A stretch of 52,260 nucleotides of DNA, from positions 1 to 52,260 of the forward strand of contig CAIKZY010000076.1 in the NCBI GenBank assembly GCA_903832025.1, written 5' to 3'. This stretch comes from an uncultured Actinomycetes bacterium. GTDB lineage: Bacteria; Actinomycetota; Actinomycetes; S36-B12. Below the pieces are notes generated by a model. It was not told where the DNA came from, ran no database searches, and saw only the letters and a program-made list of their open reading frames with translations. Each line of letters begins with the position of its first letter. The first letter of the stretch is position 1. Position numbers and translations under genes: made by a program. Of the stretch, positions 8,719 to 17,645 are shown piece by piece.

Positions 8719-9883
8719 GGGTGATCAAAGTCGTATCGACGCCAGCGAGTTGGTGCTCAGTCGCTCGTCGGCTCTTCCTGGCAATCAACTCCTGCGCCAG
8801 GGTGACGTAGTCATCGGCGATTGCCGGCCACAAGAACATCGCTCCCTTTCTGGCCGCACGCTGTTGCAAGTCCTGGCGCAGGCCGTTGTTGCACAGGATC
8901 GCGCGGATGGCGCCGGCGATTGCTGTCGGATTGGCCTGTTCCACGAGGATTCCTGTTCCATCACCGAGCAATTCCATGGCATGGGGGAAGCGTGTGGAGA
9001 TCACCGGTTTCCCTGCCACAATTGCCTCCACCAGGACTCCGGAGGTTACCTGTTCCTTGGAGTCATATGGCAGGAGCACGACATCGGCGGAGTTGATGAT
9101 CTGGCTCAGGGATGGGGCATCCAGGTAGGCGTCGATGAATTCGACATCAGCAGATACTTTGCCAATCATTGCCCGATGCGTCAGTGATACTCGATAGTGC
9201 TCACCCTGGATCTCACGCACTTTGGGATGAGTTTGCCCGGCAATGACGTACTGCGGACGCGGGGAGAGATCAGCCAATTGCGCCAGCGCATCGATGCCCC
9301 ATTCGATGCCCTTCCCCTCGCTGAGCAGTCCCCAGGTGAGGACGATCGGCCGTTGCCCCTGGCGAAGCCCGTGCTGAGTGACTCGCAGGTCGGCTGAGCC
9401 GTGGGCGATCACGCGCACCTTCTCCTGAGCGACCGCGTAGTGCCGCAACAAGTTGCGTCGTCCGGTGAAGGTCATCGTGACCACCGCGTGAGCAGTATCC
9501 AAGATGGCTTGCATGATTTTTCGCTGATGTGAAGTAGGCGCTTTCAGCACGGTGTGGGCAACCACGATGATCGGAATGTGCACGTTGGACAGGATGTCGA
9601 CGATGTCCTGGCCATCCGAGCCGTCGAAAATGCCAAACTCGTGCTGCACGATCACGGCATCATGAGCATTGATCGTCTGCCATGTGGCGACATGGCCATT
9701 TCGAGCCCGGTGCCGCAGCACGACTGGATCAGAAATGACCGACTGCGCGATGTTCGAGCCGACCTCGATTACCGAGACACCAGTGCCATGCCGCCGCATC
9801 GCCGTGACCAGCGAGTGCGTGAAGGTTGCGATCCCGCACTGCGTTGGGGGAAACGTTCCAATCATCGCTACGTTGATCGACAT
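8699..9883 (-). CDS. GT4-family glycosyltransferase
   Basis: This GT-B fold glycosyltransferase has 394 residues. The N-terminal nucleotide-fold start is MIGTFPPTQCGIATFTHSLV. The C-terminal donor-binding domain has VLTWGLLSEGKGIEWGIDAL and the acidic retaining motif VLLPYDSKEQVTSGVLVEAI. It would transfer a hexose from a nucleotide sugar in the cytoplasm. It is the first gene of the operon with the barrel protein and GH130, so the three probably build and trim the same oligosaccharide. The start at 9883 gives the normal family N-terminus. Confidence 0.88.
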   Translation of the reverse strand: MSINVAMIGTFPPTQCGIATFTHSLVTAMRRHGTGVSVIEVGSNIAQSVISDPVVLRHRARNGHVATWQTINAHDAVIVQHEFGIFDGSDGQDIVDILSNVHIPIIVVAHTVLKAPTSHQRKIMQAILDTAHAVVTMTFTGRRNLLRHYAVAQEKVRVIAHGSADLRVTQHGLRQGQRPIVLTWGLLSEGKGIEWGIDALAQLADLSPRPQYVIAGQTHPKVREIQGEHYRVSLTHRAMIGKVSADVEFIDAYLDAPSLSQIINSADVVLLPYDSKEQVTSGVLVEAIVAGKPVISTRFPHAMELLGDGTGILVEQANPTAIAGAIRAILCNNGLRQDLQQRAARKGAMFLWPAIADDYVTLAQELIARKSRRATEHQLAGVDTTLITLAPTGS

Positions 9884-10228
9884 ATTTGCTCCTTGAGCGT
9901 GGTGAAGTCTTGGCGCATCGATCTAACCACGTAGAATGAGCGCATCAGGTGATATGTGCACGTACTGTTCGGTCACTGTTCGGTCACTGTTCGAGCACGG
10001 CTCATTGGTGTTGTGCCACAGTCCGCCGGTCGTGCGGGTCCACTGGTCAGTGCAGGCGGAGCGCTTCTTCTCACCCAGCCGTGATGACATCACGCGGGAT
10101 GCGGCCGAGAACCTGAACTTGGTACCGCCGCACGCTGCACAGTCGATGTTTAGACACATCCGAACATGTCTGCGCACAATGCAAAGCGCAGGCAGTTTGG
10201 CAACGCCAATACGGCAGAGGGGGACACG
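9884..10228. other. Divergent intergenic region with a doubtful small ORF
   Basis: This stretch lies between the GT4 operon (minus) and the LuxR-type gene (plus), so it should hold both promoters. It contains three 11-bp direct repeats, listed separately. A 98-codon plus-strand ORF (9936-10232) ends in an ATGA overlap with the chosen LuxR start. Its product has a CxxC near the N-terminus but no family I recognise, so I leave it as possible but unproven. Confidence 0.4.
9966..9998. repeat. Three 11-bp direct repeats
   Basis: TGTTCGGTCAC occurs twice in tandem, followed by a third copy with two changes (TGTTCGAGCAC). An 11-bp period places each copy on the same face of the helix. The array lies between divergent promoters, about 80 bases upstream of the GT4 start. 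It could be an array of regulator sites, perhaps for the adjacent LuxR-type protein, which is inference. Confidence 0.55.
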
Positions 10229-11143
10229 ATGACATCGGTAGTTTGCACCGCAGTAACGGGGCCGTTGACAACGGACCGTCGTCGGCCGGAATTTGATCGA
10301 CGTTCAGACGCGTTGAGCGTGCTGGCCATGGTGGATTACCTGCGCTCGCAACCGAGCATCGATCAGATCGCCGAGTATCTGGTGCTTCTTCTCATGCCCA
10401 GCAGAGGCGTGACGGCCGCCGCAATCTGCCTGATTGAATCGGACAGCCGGATGCGAATCGTCGGGTCATTCGGCATGTCTGAGTCAATGATCGAGCCGCT
10501 CAGTCGGTTAGCGCTGATCGATCAGGCACCCATGTGCGAGGCGTTGCGTAGTGGTGAGCCAGTCATCATTGGAACAGCGCAGGAAGTGATGACTCGCTTC
10601 CCATGGACATCGTCGAATCCTGAACTGTGTGTCCCGACAGCTGCCTGGCCACTGTCCATCCCGAGCAGACGTGTTGGAGCGATCCAGTTGTTCTTCGGCA
10701 ATCCCGCTGATCACGCGGTGATGAGCGAATCACTGGAAGGACTGACAGGGTTGTTGTCACTGGTGCTCAGCGGGCTGAGCTGGTCAGGACTGTTCCATAA
10801 CCGCGAGCAAGTTCAACAGACAGGTCATGGCCGGGATGGGGCAAGTGATCCTGGCAACCATTCCGGCTACTCGGGCGTAGGGTTTTCGCAGCGACGAGCT
10901 AATGGCAAGGATGCAGTCGATGAGTTGTCCGCTCGGCAGTTTCGCGTGCTGCAGATGATGGCGGAAGGACTGACCAATGCGCAGATTGCGCGACGAATTG
11001 GCTTCTCGGAATCGACGGTTCGCCAGGAAACCATGGCCGTGTTTCGATTCCTGCAAGTGCACAATCGCCATGAAGCGGTTCGAGTTGCTGGACCCAAGGG
11101 GTTGCTGACCGCGCCGGCGGAGCAAACCGTGGCTCATGACTAG
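10229..11143 (+). CDS. GAF-LuxR transcriptional regulator
   Basis: This 304-residue regulator has an N-terminal GAF-like sensor (about residues 30-190, including CLIESDSRMRIVGSFG and VPTAAWPL). Its C-terminal LuxR/FixJ helix-turn-helix reads LSARQFRVLQMMAEGLTNAQIARRIGFSESTVRQ. There is no receiver domain or phosphoacceptor Asp, so it probably responds to a small ligand or a redox signal. I chose ATG 10229 because GAGGGGG precedes it. The ORF track starts at 10166 without a good site. Its likely targets are the divergent sugar operon or its own promoter. Confidence 0.8.
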   Translation: MTSVVCTAVTGPLTTDRRRPEFDRRSDALSVLAMVDYLRSQPSIDQIAEYLVLLLMPSRGVTAAAICLIESDSRMRIVGSFGMSESMIEPLSRLALIDQAPMCEALRSGEPVIIGTAQEVMTRFPWTSSNPELCVPTAAWPLSIPSRRVGAIQLFFGNPADHAVMSESLEGLTGLLSLVLSGLSWSGLFHNREQVQQTGHGRDGASDPGNHSGYSGVGFSQRRANGKDAVDELSARQFRVLQMMAEGLTNAQIARRIGFSESTVRQETMAVFRFLQVHNRHEAVRVAGPKGLLTAPAEQTVAHD

Positions 11144-11253
11144 ACATTGGCTGGCATGCTCGGTCACGGGTTCGCGAACAGCCTGTTCTTCCAAGCGAAA
11201 AAGAGCCACTGTCAGGTGAAGGCATTTCGTCCTCACATCGACAGGGGCACACC

Positions 11254-11652
11254 ATGGCCACGCAGAAAACGAATCATGAGGGTCGCTCGTCAGCTGGACT
11301 GAGTTCACGTCGGGCGATTGCCATTGGCGTGGCAATCTCGGCAACGTCCTTGGCAGTCGGCGGGGTGATGTTGGCTGAAGCCAACGCAGCACCAGTCCAA
11401 ACACAGGTCGTCACCGATACGCCAATTCAAGTCAATGGTGCGTGCGACAACCCGGGAAATCAGGGTGACAACAATGGATGCCGGCCCACAGAAACGGTGA
11501 CGGCTACCACGACCGTGACAGCCACGGCGACGAAAACGGTGCCCGGCCCCACGACCACGGTGCCCGGCCCCAGGGACTGGTCATGTCACCTCGCAAGGCC
11601 GAAAACTGCGCTTGAGGCTACCGAGCCCAAAGAGACCGCGGGGCGATTTTGA
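11254..11652 (+). CDS. Small secreted Thr/Pro-rich protein
   Basis: This 132-residue protein has a long signal peptide (SSRRAIAIGVAISATSLAVGGVMLAEANA, cleavage after ANA). The exported part reads GACDNPGNQGDNNGC and then a Thr/Val-rich repeat (TVTATTTVTATATKTVPGP) with a duplicated TVPGP unit. The last 30 residues (RDWSCHLARPK onward) do not fit the repeat and may be read out of frame after a slip in the repetitive DNA. The protein probably sits in or on the cell wall. Function is unknown. Confidence 0.6.
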   Translation: MATQKTNHEGRSSAGLSSRRAIAIGVAISATSLAVGGVMLAEANAAPVQTQVVTDTPIQVNGACDNPGNQGDNNGCRPTETVTATTTVTATATKTVPGPTTTVPGPRDWSCHLARPKTALEATEPKETAGRF

Positions 11653-11724
11653 TCAAGTCGCGAGTCTTGCGCCCTATATGTCGGAAATCAGCGCATTGAC
11701 CGTGAGCGCATCGCCAATCCGGGG

Positions 11725-12432
11725 TCAGGCCCAGATCGCTGCGGGCAACTGGTCAGAGAATCGCTCCGGTGGATCGGGCAGGCTGATGGCCTGCGCCGAT
11801 GTCCAACGCACCATGGTCCACGCCACGGCCAAGGCATCGACCACGTCGTCGACGCTTGCGTGCCGTGTGACATCAGGATCAAGCCCGGTCACATCCAGCC
11901 CGGCCGCGGTGAGCAGTCGGCGGCGTTCCTCAATGCCTGCCCAGCTGTGCTTGCTGTACGTCAGTGGTGCACCGGCCATGGCCGTGAAACTCAGTTCCGG
12001 ATGCACTTCCAGCATGGGGAGGGCGGTCGATCTCACCACGGCATCGACTTCCAGGATGCGAGCGCGCAGCGCGTACGCCATTGCCGAGATACCTTCGCCG
12101 GCCAGCTCCTTGTTGCGTGCGCTGGCCAGTGCATGCGTGGGTTGTTCCACGGCAGCGCGCGTGGGCGTCAAGAAGACGGTGCTGGCCCGTTTCCCCCCGA
12201 CCGCCTGCTTGGCCAGGACGTCCGCCTGTCGACGCGTGCGATCCGGTAGACCGATCGGCATGTCGATACCGACTCCGGCCAGGGGCTGCATTGATTGCCC
12301 GAGCGTGATCAACTCGGCGATGGACTGGGCATACAGCGCAGTGATGGCACCTCGGTGCACATGCATGCCGATCCAGCCCTTCACAGGTCCCACGGCACAG
12401 CCATCCACACCCAGGACTGCGCCATTGTTCAT
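11725..12432 (-). CDS. DUF429 family protein (RNase H-like fold)
   Basis: This 235-residue protein has the DUF429 hallmarks: GVDGCAVGPVKGWIG at the N-terminus, GIDMPIGLPDRTRRQAD, SVFLTP-type TVFLTPTRAAVEQ, LEVHPELSFTAMAG, and a C-terminal DDVVDALAVAWTMVRW. The family has a predicted RNase H-like fold with carboxylates for metal binding, but its reaction is not established. I start at the ATG of MNNGAVLGVDG rather than the longer ORF start, because that leaves a clean seven-base gap after the upstream gene's stop. Confidence 0.82.
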   Translation of the reverse strand: MNNGAVLGVDGCAVGPVKGWIGMHVHRGAITALYAQSIAELITLGQSMQPLAGVGIDMPIGLPDRTRRQADVLAKQAVGGKRASTVFLTPTRAAVEQPTHALASARNKELAGEGISAMAYALRARILEVDAVVRSTALPMLEVHPELSFTAMAGAPLTYSKHSWAGIEERRRLLTAAGLDVTGLDPDVTRHASVDDVVDALAVAWTMVRWTSAQAISLPDPPERFSDQLPAAIWA

Positions 12433-12439
12433 GGCGTGA

Positions 12440-12730
12440 TCATGACATCGGATGAATACTGATGATTGCCACCAGGGCAAGCCCGCCAACCAGCCACCAC
12501 AAGGCGATCAGGATCGCGGCAGTGGACATGCCGACGCCCTGGCCGATTGCTTCGGCCCGCTTGCGTCCCACGATTGCCAAGATCAATCCGATGACTGCGG
12601 GAATGAGGCAGATGAACCCCAGGCAGGAACAGACCAATGCTGCAAGCACGATGCCCGGTGCTCGAGGGGTTGTTACCTCGGGAACTGACCGATGCGTTGG
12701 CTGCTCCGATGTGGCGTGCGGATCCTCCAT
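12440..12730 (-). CDS. DUF4190-like small membrane protein
   Basis: This 96-residue protein has a short polar N-terminus and two membrane helices: GIVLAALVCSCLGFICLIPAVIGLILAIVG and STAAILIALWWLVGGLALVAII. The GRKRAE loop between helices is the pattern of DUF4190 proteins. It lies seven bases upstream of the DUF429 gene, so the two are probably co-transcribed. No function is known. Confidence 0.75.
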   Translation of the reverse strand: MEDPHATSEQPTHRSVPEVTTPRAPGIVLAALVCSCLGFICLIPAVIGLILAIVGRKRAEAIGQGVGMSTAAILIALWWLVGGLALVAIISIHPMS

Positions 12731-12799
12731 GCCGTAACGCTACTGGGCACTTCGGCAGTGCGCCGATCGCCATAATGAGGTCTGACTCAGGAGGATCGG

Positions 12800-13561
12800 A
12801 TGGCGATATCGGCAGTACGCTTTGATGGCCAGGTCGCCATCGTGACCGGGGCAACGCGTGGCATTGGCTTGGCGATCGCGCAACGTCTTGTTGACGAAGG
12901 CGGACGTGTGGTGATTACCGGACGAAAGTCGGCCGGGATTACGCAGGCCGTCGCCCAACTCGGCGCTGACCGGTGCCTGGGCGTGGCTGGCGCGTCAGAT
13001 GACACCGAGCATCAAGATGACGTCCTTGCCCAAGCCCTGACAACGTTCGGTCGACTTGATGTCCTGGTCAACAACACCGGCGTCAATCCGCATTTCGGCA
13101 CCGTCCTGGATATGCCTGAAGACGCCAAGCGCAAGACCGCTGACGTCAACATCTTCGGCACGTTGTCCTGGATCACCAAGGCCTACCAGGTGCACATGCA
13201 TCGGCATGGCGGAGCAATCGTCAACGTCGCATCCGTGGCCGGCATCCTGCCAGCGGGCGGCATTGGCTTTTATGGCGTGACCAAAGCTGCGGTGATCCAG
13301 TTGACTCGACAACTTGCGGTGGAGCTAGCACCGAGTGTGCGAGTCAATGCCGTGGCGCCGGCGGTGATCAGGACCCGGTTTGCCGAGGCGTTGTTTGCGG
13401 GCAAGGAAGCCCAGGTCGCCGCTGACTATCCGCTTGGACGCTTGGGTGAGCCGGAGGATGTTGCTGCTGCCGTGGCATTCCTGGCCAGTGCGGACGCGGG
13501 GTGGATGACGGGGCAAACGCTCACTGTGGACGGAGGGTTGACCCTGGGTGGAGGCGTGTGA
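12800..13561 (+). CDS. Short-chain dehydrogenase/reductase (FabG-like)
   Basis: This classical SDR of 253 residues has the Rossmann motif TGATRGIG at residues 16-23, VNNTGVN (the NNAG element with Thr for Ala), the catalytic Ser in VNVASVAG, and YGVTK for Tyr-x-x-x-Lys. The C-terminus ends with MTGQTLTVDGGLTLGGG as in 3-oxoacyl-ACP reductase relatives. AGGAGGATCGG precedes the ATG. It probably uses NADP(H) or NAD(H) in the cytoplasm. The substrate is unclear from context. Confidence 0.88.
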   Translation: MAISAVRFDGQVAIVTGATRGIGLAIAQRLVDEGGRVVITGRKSAGITQAVAQLGADRCLGVAGASDDTEHQDDVLAQALTTFGRLDVLVNNTGVNPHFGTVLDMPEDAKRKTADVNIFGTLSWITKAYQVHMHRHGGAIVNVASVAGILPAGGIGFYGVTKAAVIQLTRQLAVELAPSVRVNAVAPAVIRTRFAEALFAGKEAQVAADYPLGRLGEPEDVAAAVAFLASADAGWMTGQTLTVDGGLTLGGGV

Positions 13562-13637
13562 TCGATCGGCGCTCGCGCTGCCTGACGCGATCACGCGCGT
13601 GAGCCGAACTTCAGCAACGCGCAGGTAGGGTGCAACG

Positions 13638-14609
13638 GTGATCAATCGTGAGCACGGCGGCCAGTCTGCCTCCCCAGGCACAGAAGGACGAGTCCTGCAG
13701 CAGCCAACGGGCACGGGACCCGGGGAACAACGATCACGTGGACACCGGGCACCGCGCCATCGGTTCTCCAAGGTCCCTGAGGTCACCGCGTTCTTCTGGA
13801 TTATCAAGATTTTGACCACTGGCATGGGGGAGACGGCATCGGACTGGATGGCGCACACGATCGGCCCACTGGCATCGGTACCGCTGGGTTTTGTCGTATT
13901 CGTCGTTGCCATGGCAATCCAGCTGCGATCCAAGCGCTACACCCCGTGGAAGTACTGGCTGGCGGTAGTCATGGTCTCGGTGTTCGGCACGATGATCGCC
14001 GACGCCATCCACGTTGGCCTTGGTGTGCCGTATGTGGTGTCGACCGTGGTGTTCGCCATAGTCCTGGCGGCAGTGCTGTATTACTGGCACGCCAGTCAGG
14101 GAACCTTGTCGGTCCACTCAATCAACACCAAGCAGCGTGAGCTGTATTACTGGGCGACGGTGATCACGACCTTCGCCTTGGGCACGGCGGCCGGAGACAT
14201 GACCGCGGTCACCTTCCACTGGGGCTATCTGGGCTCTGCGGTGGTGTTCGCTATCGCCTTTGCGATTCCGATGATGCTCGGCCGAATCGGGGTCAATCAC
14301 GTTGCCATGTTCTGGACTGCCTACATCATTACGCGGCCGCTGGGGGCCTCAATTGCCGACTGGATGGGCATGCCGGCTACCCGCGGCGGACTTGGTTGGG
14401 GTACCGGCACGGTGACGGTGCTGTGGTCATTCATGATCGTGGTGTGCGTCATCGTGCTCGGCCGTTCGCATAAGGACGTGGATCCATCGGATCTTCCACG
14501 TGCCCAGCGGCCAACGACGCAGGCGGCGAACGGGCACTGGTCCGTCAGGGACCAGCGTCGCCCCGCTCGTCAGGCTGATGTGTCAGCATCCAAGCGCCGC
14601 TTTCAGTAG
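13638..14609 (+). CDS. COG4705-like multi-pass membrane protein
   Basis: This 323-residue protein has a polar N-terminal tail of about 50 residues and then eight or so hydrophobic helices arranged as internal repeats. FFWIIKILTTGMGETASDWM, YYWATVITTFALGTAAGDM and MFWTAYIITRPLGASIADWM are the repeated motif. Such membrane-anchored repeat proteins are common in actinobacteria and have no assigned function. The start is a GTG that may be too far upstream. A later start near the first helix is possible. Confidence 0.78.
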   Translation: MINREHGGQSASPGTEGRVLQQPTGTGPGEQRSRGHRAPRHRFSKVPEVTAFFWIIKILTTGMGETASDWMAHTIGPLASVPLGFVVFVVAMAIQLRSKRYTPWKYWLAVVMVSVFGTMIADAIHVGLGVPYVVSTVVFAIVLAAVLYYWHASQGTLSVHSINTKQRELYYWATVITTFALGTAAGDMTAVTFHWGYLGSAVVFAIAFAIPMMLGRIGVNHVAMFWTAYIITRPLGASIADWMGMPATRGGLGWGTGTVTVLWSFMIVVCVIVLGRSHKDVDPSDLPRAQRPTTQAANGHWSVRDQRRPARQADVSASKRRFQ

Positions 14610-14683
14610 GCGCGGTCGGGCCTGACGACAGGCACGCCTCAGCCAATGTCTGCGAAGGCAACCTGTGGCCTCATACTTGTCCG

Positions 14684-15625
14684 GTGCGTGTTCGCTTCCC
14701 CGTGATCGCTGGTGTCGCAGCGATCCTGGCCATCGGCCTGTCGGGCTGCGCTCGATCCACCACGGCGCTGGCGCCAATTCCTGCCCCATCGGCAGCGGTG
14801 ACCAGTCCGGTACCCACGTTGGCGCCGCCGTCCATGCCCGCAGCAAGCGCGATGGCTGGCGAGGCGGGCGCCGGCGAGATGTCGAGCATGGGCGCACAGA
14901 TGGACACGGCCGTTCCCACGGCAGGGGCCAGCCAGTCGGCAGCGCCACTACCAACCGGCATCCCGTCAACCCTGCCGCCTGGAGCAGTGCCATCGGGTGC
15001 GCCCGCATCGGGTGTCACGGTGAGGATCCCGGCGACACAGGGCGGTCTGGCTCCGGTCATCCACCAGGTCGACACCACCGATCCGGTGGTCTTCATCACC
15101 ATTGATGACGGGTACTACAAGTCACCGGCTGTCGCGGAATTTTTGGCCGCCAACAAGATTCCGGTGACGCCGTTTCTGGCCATGAACGCCATCACCAGCG
15201 ATCCCCACTATTTCAACGTCATTCAGGGGGTGACTGGTCAGGTTCCTCAAGACCATTCCATGACGCACCCGTTCTTGTCCAAACTGTCCTACAGCCAGCA
15301 GAAGGCGCAGATTTGCCAGGCCGCGGATGAGGAGTTGCGGTACTACGGCACTCGGCCCTGGCTATTTCGTCCCCCGTTCGGTGATTTCAATGCCGATACC
15401 CAGCGAGCAGCAGCCGCATGCGGGATGCGGGCATTGGTGATGTGGGATGCGTCCTTGCCGCACGCCATCGTGCGATTTGCGGCAGGGGACCATTTCCGTG
15501 CCGGTGACATTCTCCTGGTGCACTGGCGACCAAATATGGCCAGAGACATCGCCGGGGCGGTTGCACAGATCAAGGCACAAGGATTGCGCGTGGCGGCCTT
15601 GCAGGATTACCTGCCGATCCCGTAG
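14684..15625 (+). CDS. Lipoprotein polysaccharide deacetylase
   Basis: This 313-residue protein starts with GTG and has a lipoprotein signal (AAILAIGLSGC, Cys at residue 22). An Ala/Pro-rich linker of about 100 residues spans the wall. The NodB deacetylase domain follows: FITIDDGYYKSP (catalytic and metal Asp pair), DHSMTHPFLSKLS (two metal His), and LFRPPFGDFN. Metal-dependent removal of acetyl or similar groups from peptidoglycan or a surface glycan outside the membrane is the expected role. Confidence 0.85.
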   Translation: MRVRFPVIAGVAAILAIGLSGCARSTTALAPIPAPSAAVTSPVPTLAPPSMPAASAMAGEAGAGEMSSMGAQMDTAVPTAGASQSAAPLPTGIPSTLPPGAVPSGAPASGVTVRIPATQGGLAPVIHQVDTTDPVVFITIDDGYYKSPAVAEFLAANKIPVTPFLAMNAITSDPHYFNVIQGVTGQVPQDHSMTHPFLSKLSYSQQKAQICQAADEELRYYGTRPWLFRPPFGDFNADTQRAAAACGMRALVMWDASLPHAIVRFAAGDHFRAGDILLVHWRPNMARDIAGAVAQIKAQGLRVAALQDYLPIP

Positions 15626-15656
15626 GTGCCCTCAGCACCAGGCAACGGGCACCAGA

Positions 15657-15681
15657 CACCACGCACCACGCACCACGCACC
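15657..15681. repeat. Short tandem repeat (CACCACG)
   Basis: Three tandem copies of the 7-bp unit CACCACG and a partial fourth lie just after the deacetylase stop. They are a small tandem repeat between convergent genes, with no evident function. Confidence 0.5.
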
Positions 15682-15712
15682 ATGGCACACGTGAGCCACG
15701 AGCCAAGGCGCG

Positions 15713-15955
15713 CTAGCGGACGATCCGCCGCAGGCTCATCACCAAGGCCACGACCCAGCCGATCAGCGTCCAGCCGAGCAGAAGGTCGATCCAGAAGATT
15801 GCCGTGCTGTTGCGGAGCCCGCGAAAGATCGCGATGGTCCACGGGAGCATGTAGCCACCGGTCACGATCGCCACGATCACGGCGATGACCTGGATCGTCG
15901 TGGAATACTGGCGGGGCTCATCTGTGGCCACGTAGACAGTCGGATATTCAGCCAT
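15713..15955 (-). CDS. Superinfection immunity-like membrane protein
   Basis: This 80-residue protein has two membrane segments: IQVIAVIVAIVTGGYMLPWTIAIFRG and AIFWIDLLLGWTLIGWVVALVMSL. The GGYMLPWTIA and LLLGWTLIGWVVAL motifs are those of the small superinfection-immunity family named after the T4 Imm protein. In bacterial chromosomes these proteins are widespread and their role is not settled. The gene faces the deacetylase gene tail to tail. Confidence 0.8.
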   Translation of the reverse strand: MAEYPTVYVATDEPRQYSTTIQVIAVIVAIVTGGYMLPWTIAIFRGLRNSTAIFWIDLLLGWTLIGWVVALVMSLRRIVR

Positions 15956-16057
15956 GCGGCAATGCTAGCTACCGCAGTGCCACCCGAAGCCCCCAACACG
16001 TGCGTCGATGATTGCGTGATCACCACCGCCGAGAGCCCAACGCCGTAGGCTGAGGCC

Positions 16058-16477
16058 ATGACCTCTCCCACTGACCACATCGCCGTTCATGCTCGCCTGC
16101 GTCGACTGGGGGCAATGATGATCGGTTCGCTGATCATTGAGATGCTGCTGGGCACGGCCAATGCGCTGTGGCTGAAACTGCCCGACACGGGATCCGGGTG
16201 GAGCAGCGCGACACCGATGTGGTTGGTGTCCTTGCACATGATCTGGGGCCTGGCAATCTTGTTCCTGGCGATCTGGATTGCCGTCCTGGCCTGGCGGAAC
16301 AAGATCGCGAAGTGGAACCTGTGGAACCTGGCCGGCATCATCGGCATCATCATCGCCTTCGCCGGCGGCAGTTCCTTCCTGTCCGAAGTCAGCAACAACG
16401 GCGCCTCGTTCACGATGGCAGTCGGCTGGGCCATCGCCATTGGCGCATATGCGTTGGCGTTAGTGAGCGTCGACTAA
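16058..16477 (+). CDS. Four-helix membrane protein of unknown function
   Basis: This 139-residue protein has about four transmembrane segments, starting MIGSLIIEMLLGTANALWL, then LVSLHMIWGLAILFLAIWIAV, then LAGIIGIIIAFAGGSSFL. A His in the second helix (LHMIWG) and a polar NNGASF loop recall small heme- or quinone-related membrane proteins, but I do not recognise a family. It stands alone, followed by the HPP gene after a short gap. Confidence 0.6.
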   Translation: MTSPTDHIAVHARLRRLGAMMIGSLIIEMLLGTANALWLKLPDTGSGWSSATPMWLVSLHMIWGLAILFLAIWIAVLAWRNKIAKWNLWNLAGIIGIIIAFAGGSSFLSEVSNNGASFTMAVGWAIAIGAYALALVSVD

Positions 16478-16551
16478 TGTTCCACTTGCACCAGGGGTGC
16501 TCACGGTGAGATCGGTCAAGGATTGCATACTCGACCCCCAGTCAAGGGCGC

Positions 16552-17103
16552 GTGATGAGTGAGGAACCGCCACGGGCATCACTGTTCCAGCGCGTGAAAC
16601 CGGTGGACCCGGCCCAACGTCTTCAGGTGACCCGGCTGGTGCCGCTGGTCCTGGTCGAGACTGCTGGCCTGGCAATGTTGTTTGCCCTGTATCGGCTACT
16701 CCACGTTTCCGGATCGGTGTTAGCACCGATCGTCATCCCGCCGATCGTGAGCTTTGTCCTGGTCTTCGCCACGGCGCACACTCCGGCATCACGCCCCCTT
16801 CGTGTGTTCACGTCCTACGTCATCGCGGCCATATTCGGACTGGGCATGGCCGCCATTCCGGGCCCGCGCGTGGTCGATGCGGTTATTGCCGCCGCGCTGA
16901 CCTTGTTCGCCATGCATGGCATCGGGGCCTTTCACGCACCAGCCATTGCGGTGTCCATGGCCTCAGTACTGGGAGAGCCGACATGGCAGGACGCGATACG
17001 TGCGTTTCCCTTGCTGCTGGGAACCGTGGTCCTGGTGCTGCTCATGGCCTGGGCGGCGCACAAGATTCTCGGTGACGAGACGTATCCGGTCGCCTGGTGG
17101 TAA
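16552..17103 (+). CDS. HPP-family integral membrane protein
   Basis: This 183-residue protein has five hydrophobic segments and the HPP-like loop GAFHAPAIAVSMASVLGEP, near where the family's namesake His-Pro-Pro motif sits (here HAP). HPP proteins in plants and cyanobacteria have been linked to nitrite transport, and in actinobacteria their role is unknown. The start can be GTG 16552 or the next codon, ATG 16555. Confidence 0.65.
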   Translation: MMSEEPPRASLFQRVKPVDPAQRLQVTRLVPLVLVETAGLAMLFALYRLLHVSGSVLAPIVIPPIVSFVLVFATAHTPASRPLRVFTSYVIAAIFGLGMAAIPGPRVVDAVIAAALTLFAMHGIGAFHAPAIAVSMASVLGEPTWQDAIRAFPLLLGTVVLVLLMAWAAHKILGDETYPVAWW

Positions 17104-17276
17104 TCGGCCGTGCGTGCGGGGTAGCGCCAGGTTCACATCGGAATGCATGAGCACTGCAGTGCTCGAGCATGGCCGTGATGGGTGACCAGGCGCAGTCCGC
17201 CGCTGTTCGTGGCCAAGATTGGCGCTGTGTCACACCGCGATGTCGTTGACCTGGCCGTGCCGGCAGGGCTTGGCGT

Positions 17277-17645
17277 CTACTGGTTCGGCTGCTGGTGATG
17301 TAACTCAAGAAGCAACTGCTTGATGGCTTTCATCTCCTCCACGTGCGAGGCTCGCTGGGTCTTGGCCAGCTCAAATTCCGCGAGCGAGGCATCATGGGTC
17401 TCATCCATCTTCTGTGCCACACCCATGGCTTGCTGGTCCTGGCCAACCATGATGATGGACAGCAGGACCAGCTGCAGGAATGTTTGTGCCACCCAGGCAA
17501 CGATGATGATCGGGTCATGGGTCCGGATAGCAGCCGGCAGGCTGATCAGGGCTATCGCGGCAAACAGGTAGGCGCACCACATGGTGCCGACGAATCCGGT
17601 GATCTTGCGGGCCAGGCCGGCATTGAAGGAATTGAGTGCGTGCAT
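17277..17645 (-). CDS. Small membrane protein with cytoplasmic coiled-coil tail
   Basis: I use an internal ATG (MHALNSFNAGLARKITGFVG, preceded by CTGGAG) rather than the 220-residue ORF, whose first 98 residues are not protein-like. The 122-residue product has two helices (TMWCAYLFAAIALISLPAAI and IIVAWVAQTFLQLVLLSIIMVGQ), then a charged helical tail (AEFELAKTQRASHVEEMKAIKQLL). It resembles the DUF1003-type small membrane proteins only in layout. Confidence 0.65.
   Translation of the reverse strand: MHALNSFNAGLARKITGFVGTMWCAYLFAAIALISLPAAIRTHDPIIIVAWVAQTFLQLVLLSIIMVGQDQQAMGVAQKMDETHDASLAEFELAKTQRASHVEEMKAIKQLLLELHHQQPNQ

Noticed and set aside
9936-10232. 98-codon ORF ending at the LuxR start
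   Set aside because: The ATGA overlap is suggestive and there is a CxxC, but there is no family match and it contains the 11-bp repeats, so I left it as undecided intergenic sequence.
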